A stretch of DNA of 64,000 bases from Deltaproteobacteria bacterium (GTDB lineage: Bacteria; Desulfobacterota; Desulfuromonadia; Desulfuromonadales; BM103), in assembly GCA_024636215.1 (NCBI GenBank), contig JAGXHL010000099.1:1-64000 (forward strand). The letters are read 5' to 3'. How positions within the stretch are numbered: the first letter of the stretch is position 1; every line of letters starts with the position of its first letter. The notes under the pieces are model-generated. The model saw only the letters and a program-made list of their open reading frames with translations, made no database searches and was not told where the DNA came from. Shown in pieces: positions 39,626-49,867 of the stretch. Both the position numbers and the translations under genes were made by a program.

Positions 39626-41989
39626 ATGCTGAAAATGAAGCTTCGCGGGAAAACTCTACTTGTTCTTTTGCTCGTCGCAGTCGTGCCACTGGTCGCCAGC
39701 CTGGTCTTCCTCTCCGGCTTCACAAAAGATCAGATTCAGACCAGCATGACCCAGTTTGCTGAGAAATCGAGAAACTTCGTCGAACGCAGCACCCTCAGCC
39801 GTCAGCAGGAACTGATCAACTACATGAGCCTGCTGAGCAACTCTTCTGACTTGGTTAACGCGCTCTATTATGCCTCGCTTACCCAGGATATCGAGCAGTT
39901 GCGAGGACAGATCCAGATCGTTCATGAGCAATACGCTATGGACATCCTCGAAGTGCTGGATACCACGGGTCAGTCAATCTTGAGAATTGCTGCTGAAGGG
40001 GTAGACCTTGCCGAAGGCCCACAAGCAGAACATCCCTTTATCGTCCAGGTTAAAGAAACCAACTCCGCCCAGGCCGGCATAACGAGCTATCTCGGTAAAT
40101 TGACCATCCTCGTCACCACTCCGGTGATGCTGCAGGACAACGTGGTCGGTTACCTTGTGGGAGCCTATCTCCTGGATGACAATTTTGCCAGCCGCATCAA
40201 AGAGATGGGTGGCGTAGAGGTCGCCTTTGTCGGTCCACTGGGCGTCGTTGGTGCTTCACATCCAGACTTCAAGACCCTGGACAACTCCCTGCAAGATGAT
40301 CAGATCAGGCTTGACGACCAGCCTTACATGCCAATCATGCGTGACCTGGCCGGCACCTCTTTCCAGCTGGTTATCGCACAGGACCTGGCCAGCACATTAG
40401 AGGCCCAGCAATCTCTACGCAACCTGATGGTTGGCCTGGTGGCCGCCGTCATCGCCATCGTCTTTATTCTGGCCCTGCTGTTTTCCCGGACACTCACCCA
40501 GCCATTGCTTGAAGTTGTCGACAACCTCAAAGAGATTTCACAGGGAGAAGCCGACCTGACCCGGACCCTGAAAATCAACAGTAACGATGAAGTCGGAGAG
40601 CTGGCGGTGAATTTCAACCAGTTCGTGGCACGCCTGCGTGAAATGGTCTTGCGCATCCGCTCTGCAGCCACAGACATCTTAACGGCAACCGAAAAAATTC
40701 GCCATACCTCTCAAGTCGTCAGCAACGGTACGGTCAACCAGGCCGAAGCCCTGGAAGACTCCTTTCAAGCCATTCAGGGCATTGATGAATCGACCATCGA
40801 AGTTGCCAACGGCATCAGCGCCCTTTTGGAAGCGGTAGAGATTTCATCCTCCGCAACCCTGGAGCTTGGCGCAACCATAGAGGAAATCGTTTCCCAGGTG
40901 GATCGACTCTTCAGCACCATCGAAGAAGTCTCCAGCTCGATTACCGAGATGTCAGTATCAAGCCAGCAAGTCTCTGACAACCTCGACAACCTTTCCTCCT
41001 CGACCGAAGTCACGGCCTCTTCGATTACGCAAATGGATGCCTCCATCAAAGAAGTCGAAGAAGCCGCCCAGCACACCAACAAACTTTCTGAACAAGCCAA
41101 CCGCGATGCTGAAATGGGCAAAACTGCCGTGGCAGAAACCATCGCCGGGATCCAGGCGATTCGCATCACGGTCGAAGATGCCAGCAGGGCCATCGAGGAT
41201 CTGGGCAAACAATCCGGTGAGATCGGCACAATTCTGACCGTGATTGACGATGTCGCCGACCAGACCCGTCTGCTCTCTCTTAACGCATCAATCATCGCAG
41301 CCCAGGCCGGTGAGCATGGCAAGGGCTTTGCCGTTGTCGCTGACGAAATTCGCGAACTGGCAGAGCGCACTGCCATGTCGACCCAGGAGATCTCAAGCAT
41401 CATCCGCCGCTTACAAACCGGGACCGTCGAAGCGGTCAAAGCGATGCAGCTTGGCAGTGAGCGTGTTCATGAAGAAGCAGAGCGCTCGAAGGTCGCCGAA
41501 GAAGCGCTCGACAAGCTGACGGAAAGTTCACTGCGCTCTTCAGATCAGGTTAAAAGTATCGTCCGGGCCACTCAGGAACAATCTCGCGGCAGCCGTCAGA
41601 TCACCGAAGCCGTCAACCAGGTGGCCAACATGTTGCAGCAGATCTCCTCGGCGGTCAAACAACAGTCCGATGGTATTCAGCTCTTGGCTCAGGCCGCCGA
41701 ATCAATGAAGGATATTTCCTCACAGGTCAAACTCAGCACCGGCGAGCAGGCCAAAGGCAGTCACCAGATCAGCGCGAGCATGGAGAATATCCGCAATATG
41801 ATGCAGCAGATTGACCAGGCTTCCAGGGAGCAGTCAACCCGTAGTCAGCAGGTTGTCACCGCCGTATCTGCTGTTCGTCAGGTGGCCGAAAGCAACGCAG
41901 CCCGGACCGCCGAACTGGACAAAGTGGTTGAAAACCTGGCTGAGCAGGCCAATGTCCTTGAGAAGGAGATCGGCTCTTTCAAGTCCTGA
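39626..41989 (+). CDS. Methyl-accepting chemotaxis protein
   Basis: This 787-residue chemoreceptor has TM1 near 10-30, a periplasmic Cache-like sensing domain to about 265, TM2 near 270-292, HAMP near 293-345 and a long cytoplasmic coiled coil. The CheA/CheW-binding hairpin tip is around [20 protein letters not shown] and [18 protein letters not shown]. The C-terminal tail has no CheR-binding pentapeptide. The ligand is unknown. ATG 39635 is an alternative start. Confidence 0.92.
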   Translation: MLKMKLRGKTLLVLLLVAVVPLVASLVFLSGFTKDQIQTSMTQFAEKSRNFVERSTLSRQQELINYMSLLSNSSDLVNALYYASLTQDIEQLRGQIQIVHEQYAMDILEVLDTTGQSILRIAAEGVDLAEGPQAEHPFIVQVKETNSAQAGITSYLGKLTILVTTPVMLQDNVVGYLVGAYLLDDNFASRIKEMGGVEVAFVGPLGVVGASHPDFKTLDNSLQDDQIRLDDQPYMPIMRDLAGTSFQLVIAQDLASTLEAQQSLRNLMVGLVAAVIAIVFILALLFSRTLTQPLLEVVDNLKEISQGEADLTRTLKINSNDEVGELAVNFNQFVARLREMVLRIRSAATDILTATEKIRHTSQVVSNGTVNQAEALEDSFQAIQGIDESTIEVANGISALLEAVEISSSATLELGATIEEIVSQVDRLFSTIEEVSSSITEMSVSSQQVSDNLDNLSSSTEVTASSITQMDASIKEVEEAAQHTNKLSEQANRDAEMGKTAVAETIAGIQAIRITVEDASRAIEDLGKQSGEIGTILTVIDDVADQTRLLSLNASIIAAQAGEHGKGFAVVADEIRELAERTAMSTQEISSIIRRLQTGTVEAVKAMQLGSERVHEEAERSKVAEEALDKLTESSLRSSDQVKSIVRATQEQSRGSRQITEAVNQVANMLQQISSAVKQQSDGIQLLAQAAESMKDISSQVKLSTGEQAKGSHQISASMENIRNMMQQIDQASREQSTRSQQVVTAVSAVRQVAESNAARTAELDKVVENLAEQANVLEKEIGSFKS

Positions 41990-42060
41990 CGCCGTGCCGG
42001 AGAAGCAAACTGTTTGACAAAACAGAGCCATTTCGTTAGAGTTTCGCCAACATAGCTACA

Positions 42061-42192
42061 CGTCTTTATCAAGAGTGGTGGAGGGACAGGCCCTTTGAAG
42101 CCACAGCAACCGACCCATCGCAGCGACATGCGCCGGGCTGTCAGGTGCTAAATCCAACTTGTCGGAATTTTCCGGTGAGGGAGATGAGGACG
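42061..42192 (+). promoter_or_regulatory. SAM-I (S-box) riboswitch
   Basis: Conserved blocks of the S-adenosylmethionine riboswitch are present in order: TTTATCAAGAGTGGTGGAGG, GGCCCTTTGAAGCC, CAGCAACC, then AGGTGCTAAATCC and the closing GAGATGAGGA. A terminator hairpin follows at 42225-42257, ahead of metX. High SAM should favour termination and shut off methionine synthesis. Confidence 0.93.
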
Positions 42193-42224
42193 GAGCCCGC
42201 GATACCAAACTCAATGTATCCGCA

Positions 42225-42258
42225 GGCCCCTTCTCATTATCTGGAAGGGGCCTTTTTA
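42225..42258 (+). terminator. Riboswitch-controlled terminator
   Basis: AGGCCCCTTC and GGAAGGGGCCT pair around a short loop and are followed by TTTTTATA. Placed between the SAM riboswitch and metX, it is the expected expression platform. Confidence 0.88.
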
Positions 42259-42280
42259 TATACATGACTTCAGGCAGAAC

Positions 42281-43393
42281 ATGAGTGAACAGGGCATCGT
42301 CAAAACAGAACACGTCACCTTCAATGTTGAGTTAAGGTTGGAGAGCGGCCGCCTGCTCGGTCCGCTGACCCTTGCCTATGAGACCTATGGTCAACTGAAA
42401 GACGACAAGAGCAACGCTGTTTTGGTTGCCCATGCCTGGACCGGCGATGCCCACGCAGCAGGTCGCCACCAAACAGAGGACCGCAAACCCGGATGGTGGG
42501 ACGACATGATCGGTCCGGGCAAAGTGCTTGATACCGATCGTTATTTCGTCATCTGCTCAAATGTGATCGGCTCCTGCTTCGGCTCGACTGGCCCAACCAG
42601 CACCAACCCCAGAACCGGCAAACCCTACAATCTGCAGTTTCCGGTAATTATGGTGCGCGACATGGTGCGTGCCCAGCAGCTGCTTCTGGATCATCTCGGC
42701 ATCAATAAACTGCTCACCGTTATCGGCGGCAGCATGGGCGCCATGCAGGCGATGGAGTGGGCGATCCACTATCCCGAGCGGGTTGGCTCCATTATCCCGA
42801 TTGCCGGAACCGGCAGGCCCTCGCCGATGGCCATCGCCTTGAACGCACTGGCCCGCCAGGCGATTTATAATGACCCCATGTGGCGTAAAGGCAACTACAA
42901 GCCTGAGCATCCTCCTGCGGAAGGTCTGGCTTTAGCACGCGCGGTAGGGCACATCTCATTCCTGTCCGATCCATCGATGAATCTCAAGTTCGGCCGCAGA
43001 TTCTCTGCCCGTGACGGCCAGTTTGATTTTTTCGGCCAGTTTGAAATCGAGCGCTACCTGACTTACAACGGCCGCAATTTTGTCGACCGCTTTGACACCA
43101 ACAGTTTCCTCTACCTTGCCAAGGCTCTCGATCTCTACGACGTCAGCTGGGGCTTCGACAGCCTGGAGGAAGCTCTAGGCAATCTGCATTGCCCCTCACT
43201 CTGGTTCGCCTTCACCTCCGACTGGCTCTATGCGCCCTATCAGACGGAAGAGTTGATTACGGAGCTGCACAAGCAGAATAAACCGGCCGAGTATCACCTG
43301 ATTGATTCAGATTACGGGCATGATTCGTTCCTGGTGGAACCGGAAAAGTTTACGCCGAAGATTGTGGAGTTTCTTGATCGGGTAGGGAGTTAG
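42281..43393 (+). CDS. metX: Homoserine O-acetyltransferase
   Basis: This 370-residue alpha/beta-hydrolase activates homoserine with acetyl-CoA for methionine synthesis. The nucleophile is S151 in GGSMGAMQ; the acid and histidine are near DWLYAPYQ and YGHDSFL. MetX-type sequences can use acetyl- or succinyl-CoA, and sequence alone does not settle that here. It is controlled by the SAM riboswitch upstream and ends before a strong bidirectional hairpin. Confidence 0.94.
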   Translation: MSEQGIVKTEHVTFNVELRLESGRLLGPLTLAYETYGQLKDDKSNAVLVAHAWTGDAHAAGRHQTEDRKPGWWDDMIGPGKVLDTDRYFVICSNVIGSCFGSTGPTSTNPRTGKPYNLQFPVIMVRDMVRAQQLLLDHLGINKLLTVIGGSMGAMQAMEWAIHYPERVGSIIPIAGTGRPSPMAIALNALARQAIYNDPMWRKGNYKPEHPPAEGLALARAVGHISFLSDPSMNLKFGRRFSARDGQFDFFGQFEIERYLTYNGRNFVDRFDTNSFLYLAKALDLYDVSWGFDSLEEALGNLHCPSLWFAFTSDWLYAPYQTEELITELHKQNKPAEYHLIDSDYGHDSFLVEPEKFTPKIVEFLDRVGS

Positions 43394-43412
43394 CTTTTTC
43401 TCACATTGAATA

Positions 43413-43449
43413 CTAAAGGGCAACAGATGCGACATCTGTTGCCCTTTAG
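43413..43449. terminator. Bidirectional terminator after metX
   Basis: Perfect 17-bp arms CTAAAGGGCAACAGATG and CATCTGTTGCCCTTTAG around CGA. It ends metX on one strand and contains the stop codon of the Cys-rich protein gene on the other. Confidence 0.85.
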
Positions 43450-43685
43450 TCCTCATCACCAAACAACCCCAGTTGGTCAAAGCGATGTTTATCAACCTTG
43501 AACGGCAAGGGGAAATAGCGCGGGCATGCCAGCAGCAGGTTGGCTGCCGGCTGTTTGCAGTTGCGCAAACATTTCAGGCAGAGGGCATTAACTGGTTTTT
43601 CGTCAGGAGAGGACTTCATCATTTTCTCCGGTCCAGAGCACAAATCCACATTAGCAGGACAGACCCTTTCCGGTAAAGTGCTCAC
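43446..43685 (-). CDS. Small Cys-rich protein after mnmH
   Basis: This is a 79-residue protein with six cysteines, including CLKCLRNC and a later LLACPRYFPLPF, suggesting metal or Fe-S binding. Its GTG start overlaps the mnmH stop as GTGA, so it is probably translated by coupling; this is the main support for a real gene. The family is not recognised. A role linked to selenium or tRNA thio/seleno-modification would be a guess from context only. Confidence 0.6.
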   Translation of the reverse strand: MSTLPERVCPANVDLCSGPEKMMKSSPDEKPVNALCLKCLRNCKQPAANLLLACPRYFPLPFKVDKHRFDQLGLFGDED

Positions 43686-44737
43686 TTATGTTCAGAGGGG
43701 GGGTTAAGTATTTCACCAATCACCGCTTCAATCCGCTGCAGCAAGGTTGCCTCGGGCTCCAGATTAATTTCAATCCGTCTTTGCGGCAGAGTATGCCGAT
43801 AAAGAGGATCGTAGTAATTCACCATCAACTCACTAACCAGCTCCGTCCAGTGACCCTCTTGCAAAAGCTGAAGGTAATGATTCATCGTCTCTTTGCCCAG
43901 CTTGTCCTTAAGGGCCCGGATCGGTTGAACAAACTCCGTTTTAAGTTTATCAACGGCAGGATAGTCGGCAAGAATGTTTTTGACCCTGGCTTCAAGGGTC
44001 GCATTCAACCAGATCGAGGTCTCTACCTGCAGGGCCTGATATACTCTTGGCGGCAGACTCACCCTGCCGATATGACGGCTTTCGCCCTCTGCCAGAAGGT
44101 AAGCATCCCGGGGAATTTTGCGTAATTCGTCCCAGAGCAGGGCTTCAAACATCTTCTGGCCCGGCTGCGGCGGCAAACCAAGGTTGCCGAAGGCGCTGCC
44201 ACGGTGATTGGCCAGGCCTTCAAGGTCCACGACAGGATAACCCTTCTGCGCCAGTCGCTGCAGGCATTCGGTTTTGCCAACCCCTGTCAGGCCACGCAAT
44301 ACCAGCAAGCGCCCCCACTCTCCGTGTTCGAAAAAATCGAGGACCATACGCCGGAAACCCTTATGCCCTCCAGACAACTGGCGGGCAGGGACTCCGGCGA
44401 GTTCAAGGAATTGGGTCAGGGCGAGACTGCGCATGCCGCCACGCCAGCAGAAGACGACCACCGGCTGCGACGTTTCCGCCTGCAGAGCCGCCACCCGCTC
44501 AATCATGGCCGGGATCTTTGGCGCGACGATCTGCACACCACGCCGTCGTGCCTGCTGCTTGCCAACCTGTTTGTACAGGGTGCCCACTTCCTGGCGTTCC
44601 GCATTATCGAGCAGCGGCACATTGATCGCACCCGGTATGGTCGCCTCGGCAAATTCGTCGGGGCTTCGGGCATCAACCAGCAAGGCCCCCTTGTTGCGCA
44701 GGGTCAAGGCTTGTTCAAGTGATATGCATATAGACAT
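43682..44737 (-). CDS. mnmH: tRNA 2-selenouridine synthase
   Basis: This 351-residue enzyme (SelU/YbbB) replaces sulfur with selenium in the wobble 2-thiouridine of tRNAs for Lys, Glu and Gln, using selenophosphate. An N-terminal rhodanese domain has active C97 in VVFCWRGGMRS, followed by a P-loop GLTGVGKT (149-156). ATG 44737 is used; the open frame continues to 44914 only because it runs across the tRNA gene. Its presence implies selD elsewhere and selenium use. Confidence 0.93.
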   Translation of the reverse strand: MSICISLEQALTLRNKGALLVDARSPDEFAEATIPGAINVPLLDNAERQEVGTLYKQVGKQQARRRGVQIVAPKIPAMIERVAALQAETSQPVVVFCWRGGMRSLALTQFLELAGVPARQLSGGHKGFRRMVLDFFEHGEWGRLLVLRGLTGVGKTECLQRLAQKGYPVVDLEGLANHRGSAFGNLGLPPQPGQKMFEALLWDELRKIPRDAYLLAEGESRHIGRVSLPPRVYQALQVETSIWLNATLEARVKNILADYPAVDKLKTEFVQPIRALKDKLGKETMNHYLQLLQEGHWTELVSELMVNYYDPLYRHTLPQRRIEINLEPEATLLQRIEAVIGEILNPPSEHK

Positions 44738-44815
44738 TAAGTTCGCTCTCAGTTGAGTGGTTATACTCCAAAAGAGGACAACCGGCAAGCACCGGACAGC
44801 ATAGCGAAGAAAAGG

Positions 44816-44844
44816 TTGACAACCCGGAAGGCTTCCGGTAGGTT
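44816..44844 (+). promoter_or_regulatory. Promoter of initiator tRNA gene
   Basis: TTGACA (44816-44821), a 17-base spacer and TAGGTT (44839-44844) place the start of transcription about five bases before the tRNA. The near-perfect -35 box fits strong stable-RNA expression. Confidence 0.7.
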
Positions 44845-44855
44845 GGCGCCTCTGT

Positions 44856-44932
<77 letters not shown>

Positions 44933-44941
44933 AAAAATATC

Positions 44942-44974
44942 AGGGACTTGCATGTATATGCAGGTCCCTTTTTA
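44942..44974 (+). terminator. Terminator of initiator tRNA
   Basis: AGGGACTTGCAT and ATGCAGGTCCCT (11 of 12 paired, with one G-T) around GTAT, followed by TTTTTATTT. Its core resembles the palindrome at 47981-48012. Confidence 0.85.
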
Positions 44975-45034
44975 TTTGTACTTTACCCCTTTGTACTTTA
45001 CCCCTTTGTACTTTACCCCTTTGTACTTTACCCC
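44975..45034 (+). repeat. Four-copy 15-bp tandem repeat
   Basis: Four exact copies of TTTGTACTTTACCCC, followed by a partial TTTGTG. It lies between the tRNA terminator and the sensor kinase gene. Being 15 bp, the copies are offset by about one and a half DNA turns. It may be a slippage product or a set of protein sites; there are no spacers, so it is not CRISPR. Confidence 0.9.
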
Positions 45035-45258
45035 TTTGTGTACCACCGGATTTGCTCAACACGGTAAAACGACACCAATCATGGCATGTCTCAGAAGCAA
45101 GCCCGCAGGTTGACGCAGTTATAGTGGGGAAAAATCGTTTTCGGACGAAAACTAAATGCGACGTCACAAGCGGGAGAGGGATCGTACTTGTTTTCATTCC
45201 TGTCATTAAGCTATTCTTGTTGCGGTTTTCTACAGTCGCGGTTGTAAGGAGCAGGGAA

Positions 45259-47025
45259 TTGGCCGATCCTAAATTTTCAAACTTATCCATCCGCACTCAG
45301 TTGATTATGTTGGCCGTTCTGCTGACGCTCCCGGCCTTGGGGATTATCGTTTATTCAGGCCTGGAGGATCGGTCTGATGACTATCAACAGGCAGTCATAG
45401 AATCGCAAAGGCTGGCTGACGGTCTGGCAGAACAGCAGGAAATGCTTACCAGCGATGCCAAACTGTTAGGGACTATATTGGCAGGCCTTCCTGAGGTGAA
45501 GAACCGTGACCTTGATAATCTGCAAGCCATTCTTGCCGAAATCCACAAACAAAGTCCGCAATATATCAACATACTGGTCACCGATGCTGAAGGCCAGGTG
45601 TGGGCCTCCGCAGTCCCGGCAGATAAATATGGATCTGTAGCGGATCGACGCTATTTCAGGAGTACACAGCAGACCAAACGGTTTTCTTCGGGCGAGTTTG
45701 TCATCAGCCGCAGTATGAATAAATCAACCATTCATATGGCCTATCCGCTTCTTGAGCATAATGAGTTCAATGGTGCGGTTATTCTCGGATTTGATCTTGA
45801 TGTCATGCGTACGATCCTGGAACATGCTCAATTGCGTCACGATGCCAACTACGTCCTGGTTGACCATAAAGGAATTATAGTCAACAGAGGCAAAGACCCT
45901 ACCACACTCATTGGCAAGCCCATCCCCCCGGATACTATGAAATTCATGGTAGATGGCCCAGACAAAGAGAGTTTTGAATTCATACGCAGGGATGGGGATA
46001 CCCGTATAACAACCTATCGCAAATTGTGGCTCCCCGGTGAACAGAAGCCCTACATGTACGTACGGGCCGGAATATCGAAAAAACAAGTTCTGGCCATGTC
46101 AAAAAGAGCGCTGCTTGTCAATGTATCAGCTTTTATGCTCTTTGTTGTGCTCGCATTTCTGCTGGCTTTTGTTGTGGGTAAACGCTCGATTGTGGATCGC
46201 ATCATGATGCTCAAACTTGCCTCGCAACGTTTGGCCAGCGGCGACCTCGACATCAGGGTCTCCAATCAGATTTCAGGTGGCGAACTGGGAAGTTTAGCCG
46301 AGACGTTCGACTTGATGGCCCACGAACTCGGAGAACGAGAAAAAAACTTGCAGGAGGCCAATCGCGAACTCGAAGCCTTCAGCTATTCCCTTTCTCACGA
46401 TCTGCGCTCCTATCTGACGCGCATCTCGTTGGCGGGAGAATCATTGCAGGAATTCGATGGAGAACGCTTAAGTGATAGAGGCCGACACTGCCAGCAGGCG
46501 ATCCTCGATACTTGCCAGGGCATGAATGAGCTCATTGACACGATGTTGACCCTGGCCCAAATCTCGCGGCAGAAGTTGCAGCTTGAAGAGATCGACTTGA
46601 GCAGCCTGGCCGAAAAGATTTGCTGTGAACTCGCCCTGACCAATCCCGGCCGAACCTTGCGTTTCAATATCAGCCCCGACTTGCAGGTCACCGGCGATGC
46701 GGATTTACTGCAAGTGGCACTGGAAAACCTGCTTGGCAATGCCTGTAAATACACCGAAGGGAAAGATACAGCGCAGATCTCCTTGAACTCCAGGCTACAG
46801 GATGGTCAGCTGGTCTTTGCCGTTGTCGACAACGGCACCGGTTTTGACATGGCAGAAGCAGAAAAACTCTTCCTCCCCTTCCAACGCCTTTCCAGCGCAA
46901 GCTCTTTTCCTGGATTCGGTATCGGCCTGACCACTGTCGAACGCATTATCAAGCGCCATGGTGGAAAAATTTGGGCCGAGGCGGTTCCCGACGAGGGGGC
47001 AACCTTCTACTTCACTCTTTCTTGA
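45259..47025 (+). CDS. Membrane sensor histidine kinase
   Basis: This is a 588-residue kinase. TM1 is near 15-32, followed by a periplasmic Cache-like domain to about 290, TM2 near 300-320, HAMP to about 372, and HisKA with H380 in SYSLSHDLRSYL. The ATPase domain has NLLGNACKYT, VDNGTGFD and GFGIGLTTVERI. TTG 45259 is chosen because AAGGAG lies seven bases upstream; the open frame back to 45052 lacks any such site. There is no response regulator gene next to it. The tandem repeat at 44975-45034 is in its upstream region. Confidence 0.9.
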   Translation: MADPKFSNLSIRTQLIMLAVLLTLPALGIIVYSGLEDRSDDYQQAVIESQRLADGLAEQQEMLTSDAKLLGTILAGLPEVKNRDLDNLQAILAEIHKQSPQYINILVTDAEGQVWASAVPADKYGSVADRRYFRSTQQTKRFSSGEFVISRSMNKSTIHMAYPLLEHNEFNGAVILGFDLDVMRTILEHAQLRHDANYVLVDHKGIIVNRGKDPTTLIGKPIPPDTMKFMVDGPDKESFEFIRRDGDTRITTYRKLWLPGEQKPYMYVRAGISKKQVLAMSKRALLVNVSAFMLFVVLAFLLAFVVGKRSIVDRIMMLKLASQRLASGDLDIRVSNQISGGELGSLAETFDLMAHELGEREKNLQEANRELEAFSYSLSHDLRSYLTRISLAGESLQEFDGERLSDRGRHCQQAILDTCQGMNELIDTMLTLAQISRQKLQLEEIDLSSLAEKICCELALTNPGRTLRFNISPDLQVTGDADLLQVALENLLGNACKYTEGKDTAQISLNSRLQDGQLVFAVVDNGTGFDMAEAEKLFLPFQRLSSASSFPGFGIGLTTVERIIKRHGGKIWAEAVPDEGATFYFTLS

Positions 47026-47265
47026 CGGGTGTCTCATAACTGACGTCTGCCAGGATGGGTTTGCCTGGGTTGGTTCACCAGAAAGCCTGGCCAATCCCAA
47101 AATGGCTTTCAGTCGACAGAAGTCGAAATTAGCCTTCACATTATTTAGAGGGGCCGCTGGTTAGGTTAGGGTCATTCAGGAAGCTTTTTTAATCCGCTAA
47201 TTAATGGCCACCCGTTTCTAGGTGGCTATTATTTATTTGATAGAATATAAGCAACCCTCAGGCAG

Positions 47266-47937
47266 ATGGATTGTACGATGGCTGACAGTCGATTAATCAC
47301 TTACAGTAAAGAAGAGGAACTTGCGAATCGGTTGACACACATTTTCGCGGCAATACTAAGTCTGGTCGGTTTTGCGGTTTTGGTCGTTGAAGCCCTGCAT
47401 ACCGGCGACCGCTACCGTATCCTCAGTTCAGTAGTTTTTTGTAGTTCATTGAGTCTGTTTTATGTAATTTCTTCCATCTACCATAGCGTGCAAGACCCAA
47501 AAACTCGTTATATTTTCAGGGTGCTGGATCATGCCGGTATCTATGTGGTGATTGCCGGTTCATACACCCCCTTGGCTCTGGTCTCATTGCGCGAAGGCAA
47601 TGGTTGGACGTTTTTTTATTTCGTCTGGGGGCTCGCTTTTGTTGGAGTGATCTTTAAGGCCTTTATGACTCATCGCTTGGCATTTTTGGCGCCGGTTTTC
47701 TATATCGCCCTGGGTTGGAGCATTGTTTTTGATCTCGAAGGGTTGTTGACCATGATGCCGATCAAGGGGGTCTTATGGCTATTAGCAGGTGGCTTATGCT
47801 ATACGGGTGGCATAGTGTTCTACGCTATTGACCGCATACCTTATAATCACGCTATCTGGCATATCTTTGTAATTGCAGGCAGTCTATGTCATTACCTGTC
47901 AATCCTATGGTATGTCGTGCCGCTCAATCATGCTTAG
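47266..47937 (+). CDS. Haemolysin III/TrhA-family membrane protein
   Basis: This 223-residue protein has seven hydrophobic spans and the HlyIII/PAQR pattern: NRLTHIFAAI near the start, SSIYHSVQ, LDHAGIYVVIAGSYTP, and NHAIWHIFV with the conserved histidines. Members are poorly understood; they may be metal-dependent membrane hydrolases or affect membrane energetics. The start could also be ATG 47278. Confidence 0.9.
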   Translation: MDCTMADSRLITYSKEEELANRLTHIFAAILSLVGFAVLVVEALHTGDRYRILSSVVFCSSLSLFYVISSIYHSVQDPKTRYIFRVLDHAGIYVVIAGSYTPLALVSLREGNGWTFFYFVWGLAFVGVIFKAFMTHRLAFLAPVFYIALGWSIVFDLEGLLTMMPIKGVLWLLAGGLCYTGGIVFYAIDRIPYNHAIWHIFVIAGSLCHYLSILWYVVPLNHA

Positions 47938-47980
47938 TCACGAATGCCCTGGATAACCAACCTACTAAGAGTTCTAACAA

Positions 47981-48012
47981 CAAGGGCCTTGCATGTACAT
48001 GCAAGGCCCTTG
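47981..48012. terminator. Perfect 32-nt palindrome
   Basis: CAAGGGCCTTGCATGT followed by its exact reverse complement. It lies between the convergent HlyIII and CBS-protein genes and can end both. The central TTGCATGTACATGCAA resembles the tRNA-fMet terminator core. Confidence 0.8.
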
Positions 48013-48042
48013 TCTTGTTCAGCGCTTCAGCTTGGCAAAAAA

Positions 48043-48879
48043 TCAGACGGCACCCGGTGTCAGGCCTGTCGACTCACGTAAGTCTCCCAGCAACGCACTC
48101 ACCAGCCCCGACTCCTGCTGCTCCAGCACTCTGCCGAGATCTGTCTGAGTCAGAATCCCTGCCATGGCTCCAAATTCATCAGTCACCAGCAGGCGTCGAA
48201 TTGATTTCTTCAGCATCAAGCCGATAGTTTCGTCTGGAGCTGTCGTCAACGGGGTTGAAATAATGGCATGACTCATCACCGAGCTGACAGGCATCTCAGA
48301 CAAGTCCAGATCTTCAGCGATACAACGGACAACATCGCGTTCAGTAAAGATACCCACCGGGTGGCCGTTTTCTACAACGACGATGCAGCTGACCGAGCGC
48401 CGGGCCATCAAGGAGAGTGCGTAGCGTGCCGAGACCTCGGGAGCAACATGCAGGACCTGCTCAGACATCAGCTGGGAGACGTCGCGGACACCGGAAAAGG
48501 CTTTGTCTCGCAGAGAGCGAACCAGGTCGGTCTGGGTGAAGATGCCGGTCATCTCCAGGCGACGATCGAGGACGACCAGATGACGTATGCCGTGCTGACA
48601 AAACACCTGGTGAGCCTGAGCAACGGACATTTCCTCGGAGACGGTCATAACCGGCTTGTTCATGACCTCCTTGACCAGCAAATCAGGTTGACCAAGCAGC
48701 CAGTTGGCGGCAAACACAACATCGCGCTCGGTCAGGATACCGATGGGTTCATTGTGAGACAGAACAATAATACAACTGATACGTCTGTCGCACATAACCC
48801 GTAAGGCGTCTCGAACCGTCGCCTCGGATTCTATGGCAACCACGGGCCGCGTTGCCAAGCCACCAACTGTCTTCTTCAT
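48043..48879 (-). CDS. Four-CBS-domain protein
   Basis: This 278-residue protein is made almost entirely of four CBS motifs (about 8-66, 72-130, 140-198 and 206-265), with repeated GI(L/F)TERDVV and GIFTQTDLVR signatures. Such modules bind adenosine nucleotides and sense energy state. No enzyme or transporter domain is attached, so the partner is unknown. ATG 48879 has AAGGGGG upstream. Confidence 0.9.
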   Translation of the reverse strand: MKKTVGGLATRPVVAIESEATVRDALRVMCDRRISCIIVLSHNEPIGILTERDVVFAANWLLGQPDLLVKEVMNKPVMTVSEEMSVAQAHQVFCQHGIRHLVVLDRRLEMTGIFTQTDLVRSLRDKAFSGVRDVSQLMSEQVLHVAPEVSARYALSLMARRSVSCIVVVENGHPVGIFTERDVVRCIAEDLDLSEMPVSSVMSHAIISTPLTTAPDETIGLMLKKSIRRLLVTDEFGAMAGILTQTDLGRVLEQQESGLVSALLGDLRESTGLTPGAV

Positions 48880-49076
48880 CCATCCCCCTTCAGCCACCCC
48901 GCCACTCACCTGATTACGTCATTAACCGTAAACAAACTGGTTATTTGGTTGAAATAGCGCTAAAAAAAAGTGCATATAACAGTATTTTAATGGCGTGCAA
49001 AAAGAGTTCCACTTTTTTAAAGAAGACAGGTATTAGCTTCGCAAGCATGAAATTTCATCCAGCTTAAAAACTAACA

Positions 49077-49100
49077 GCCCATAACATCCTGGTTATGGGC
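49077..49100 (-). terminator. Terminator after macrodomain gene
   Basis: GCCCATAAC and GTTATGGGC around a 6-base loop; on the minus strand the stem is followed by a T-rich GTTAGTTTTT. Confidence 0.75.
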
Positions 49101-49137
49101 CGAGCTGAAAAAGCTTGTATTTGTCTGAACGAAAAGA

Positions 49138-49659
49138 TCAGGCCAGCAAGTCCTGATAAGCCTGCCGGTAGACCTCCAGATCCTGCTCTGAAAAACAGGC
49201 CATAACCACACGCGGAGCAGCCTCCTCCGTCTCAATAAAATCGAGGATGACGCGCAAAGCGATACGGCTGGCCCGCTCAATCGGAAAACGGTACACACCG
49301 GTACTGATCGAAGGAAAGGCAAGACTGCGCAGCTTGTGATCAACAGCCAGCTGCAAACTGTTGCGATAACAACTGGCGAGAAGATTGTTTTCGTTATGGT
49401 CGCCACCATGCCAGACAGGTCCCACGGTATGGATTACGTAACGCGCCGGCAGATTATAGCCCTTGGTAATCCTGGCCTCTCCCGTCGGACAGCCATGCAA
49501 TTCTCGACAAGCCTCCAACAGTTCAGGACCCGCAACCCGATGAATGGCTCCATCCACACCACCGCCGCCAAGCAACTTCTCGTTGGCGGCATTGACGATC
49601 GCCTCAACTTCGAGGCGCGTGATGTCAGCCTGAATGATTTCTATCTTTTCCAGTATCAT
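49138..49659 (-). CDS. Macrodomain protein, ADP-ribose type
   Basis: This 173-residue macrodomain is of the MacroD/YmdB type. Residues IVNAANEKLLGGGGVDGAIHRVAG-like (about 21-44) bind ADP-ribose, and SISTGVYRFP forms the second loop. Family members hydrolyse O-acetyl-ADP-ribose or remove ADP-ribose from proteins or nucleic acids. ATG 49659 has AAGAGG upstream; the longer open frame lacks support. No ADP-ribosyltransferase is nearby. Confidence 0.93.
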   Translation of the reverse strand: MILEKIEIIQADITRLEVEAIVNAANEKLLGGGGVDGAIHRVAGPELLEACRELHGCPTGEARITKGYNLPARYVIHTVGPVWHGGDHNENNLLASCYRNSLQLAVDHKLRSLAFPSISTGVYRFPIERASRIALRVILDFIETEEAAPRVVMACFSEQDLEVYRQAYQDLLA

Positions 49660-49836
49660 TGAACCTCTTGGTTGCTTGTCATAACTACGCGTTGTTATTC
49701 TGGCATTAATATTAACGGCATTCGCCGCGTATTCAAGTCCACGGTGTGAAATACGATTAAGCGGGATCATTTGGTTTGGAGATCAACAGATAATTGTGCA
49801 GCTAGAAAAAGCGACCAGGAGGCTATTCACTGACAG

Positions 49837-49867
49837 ACATGGCCACTCGGATACCGGGTGGCCATGT
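49837..49867. terminator. Hairpin after small Cys protein
   Basis: ACATGGCCAC and GTGGCCATGT are perfect 10-bp arms with CGG/CCG able to extend within the loop. It directly follows the stop codon at 49868 on the minus strand. Confidence 0.65.

Noticed and set aside
44975..45034. CRISPR array
   Set aside because: Contiguous 15-bp units with no spacers and no cas genes nearby.
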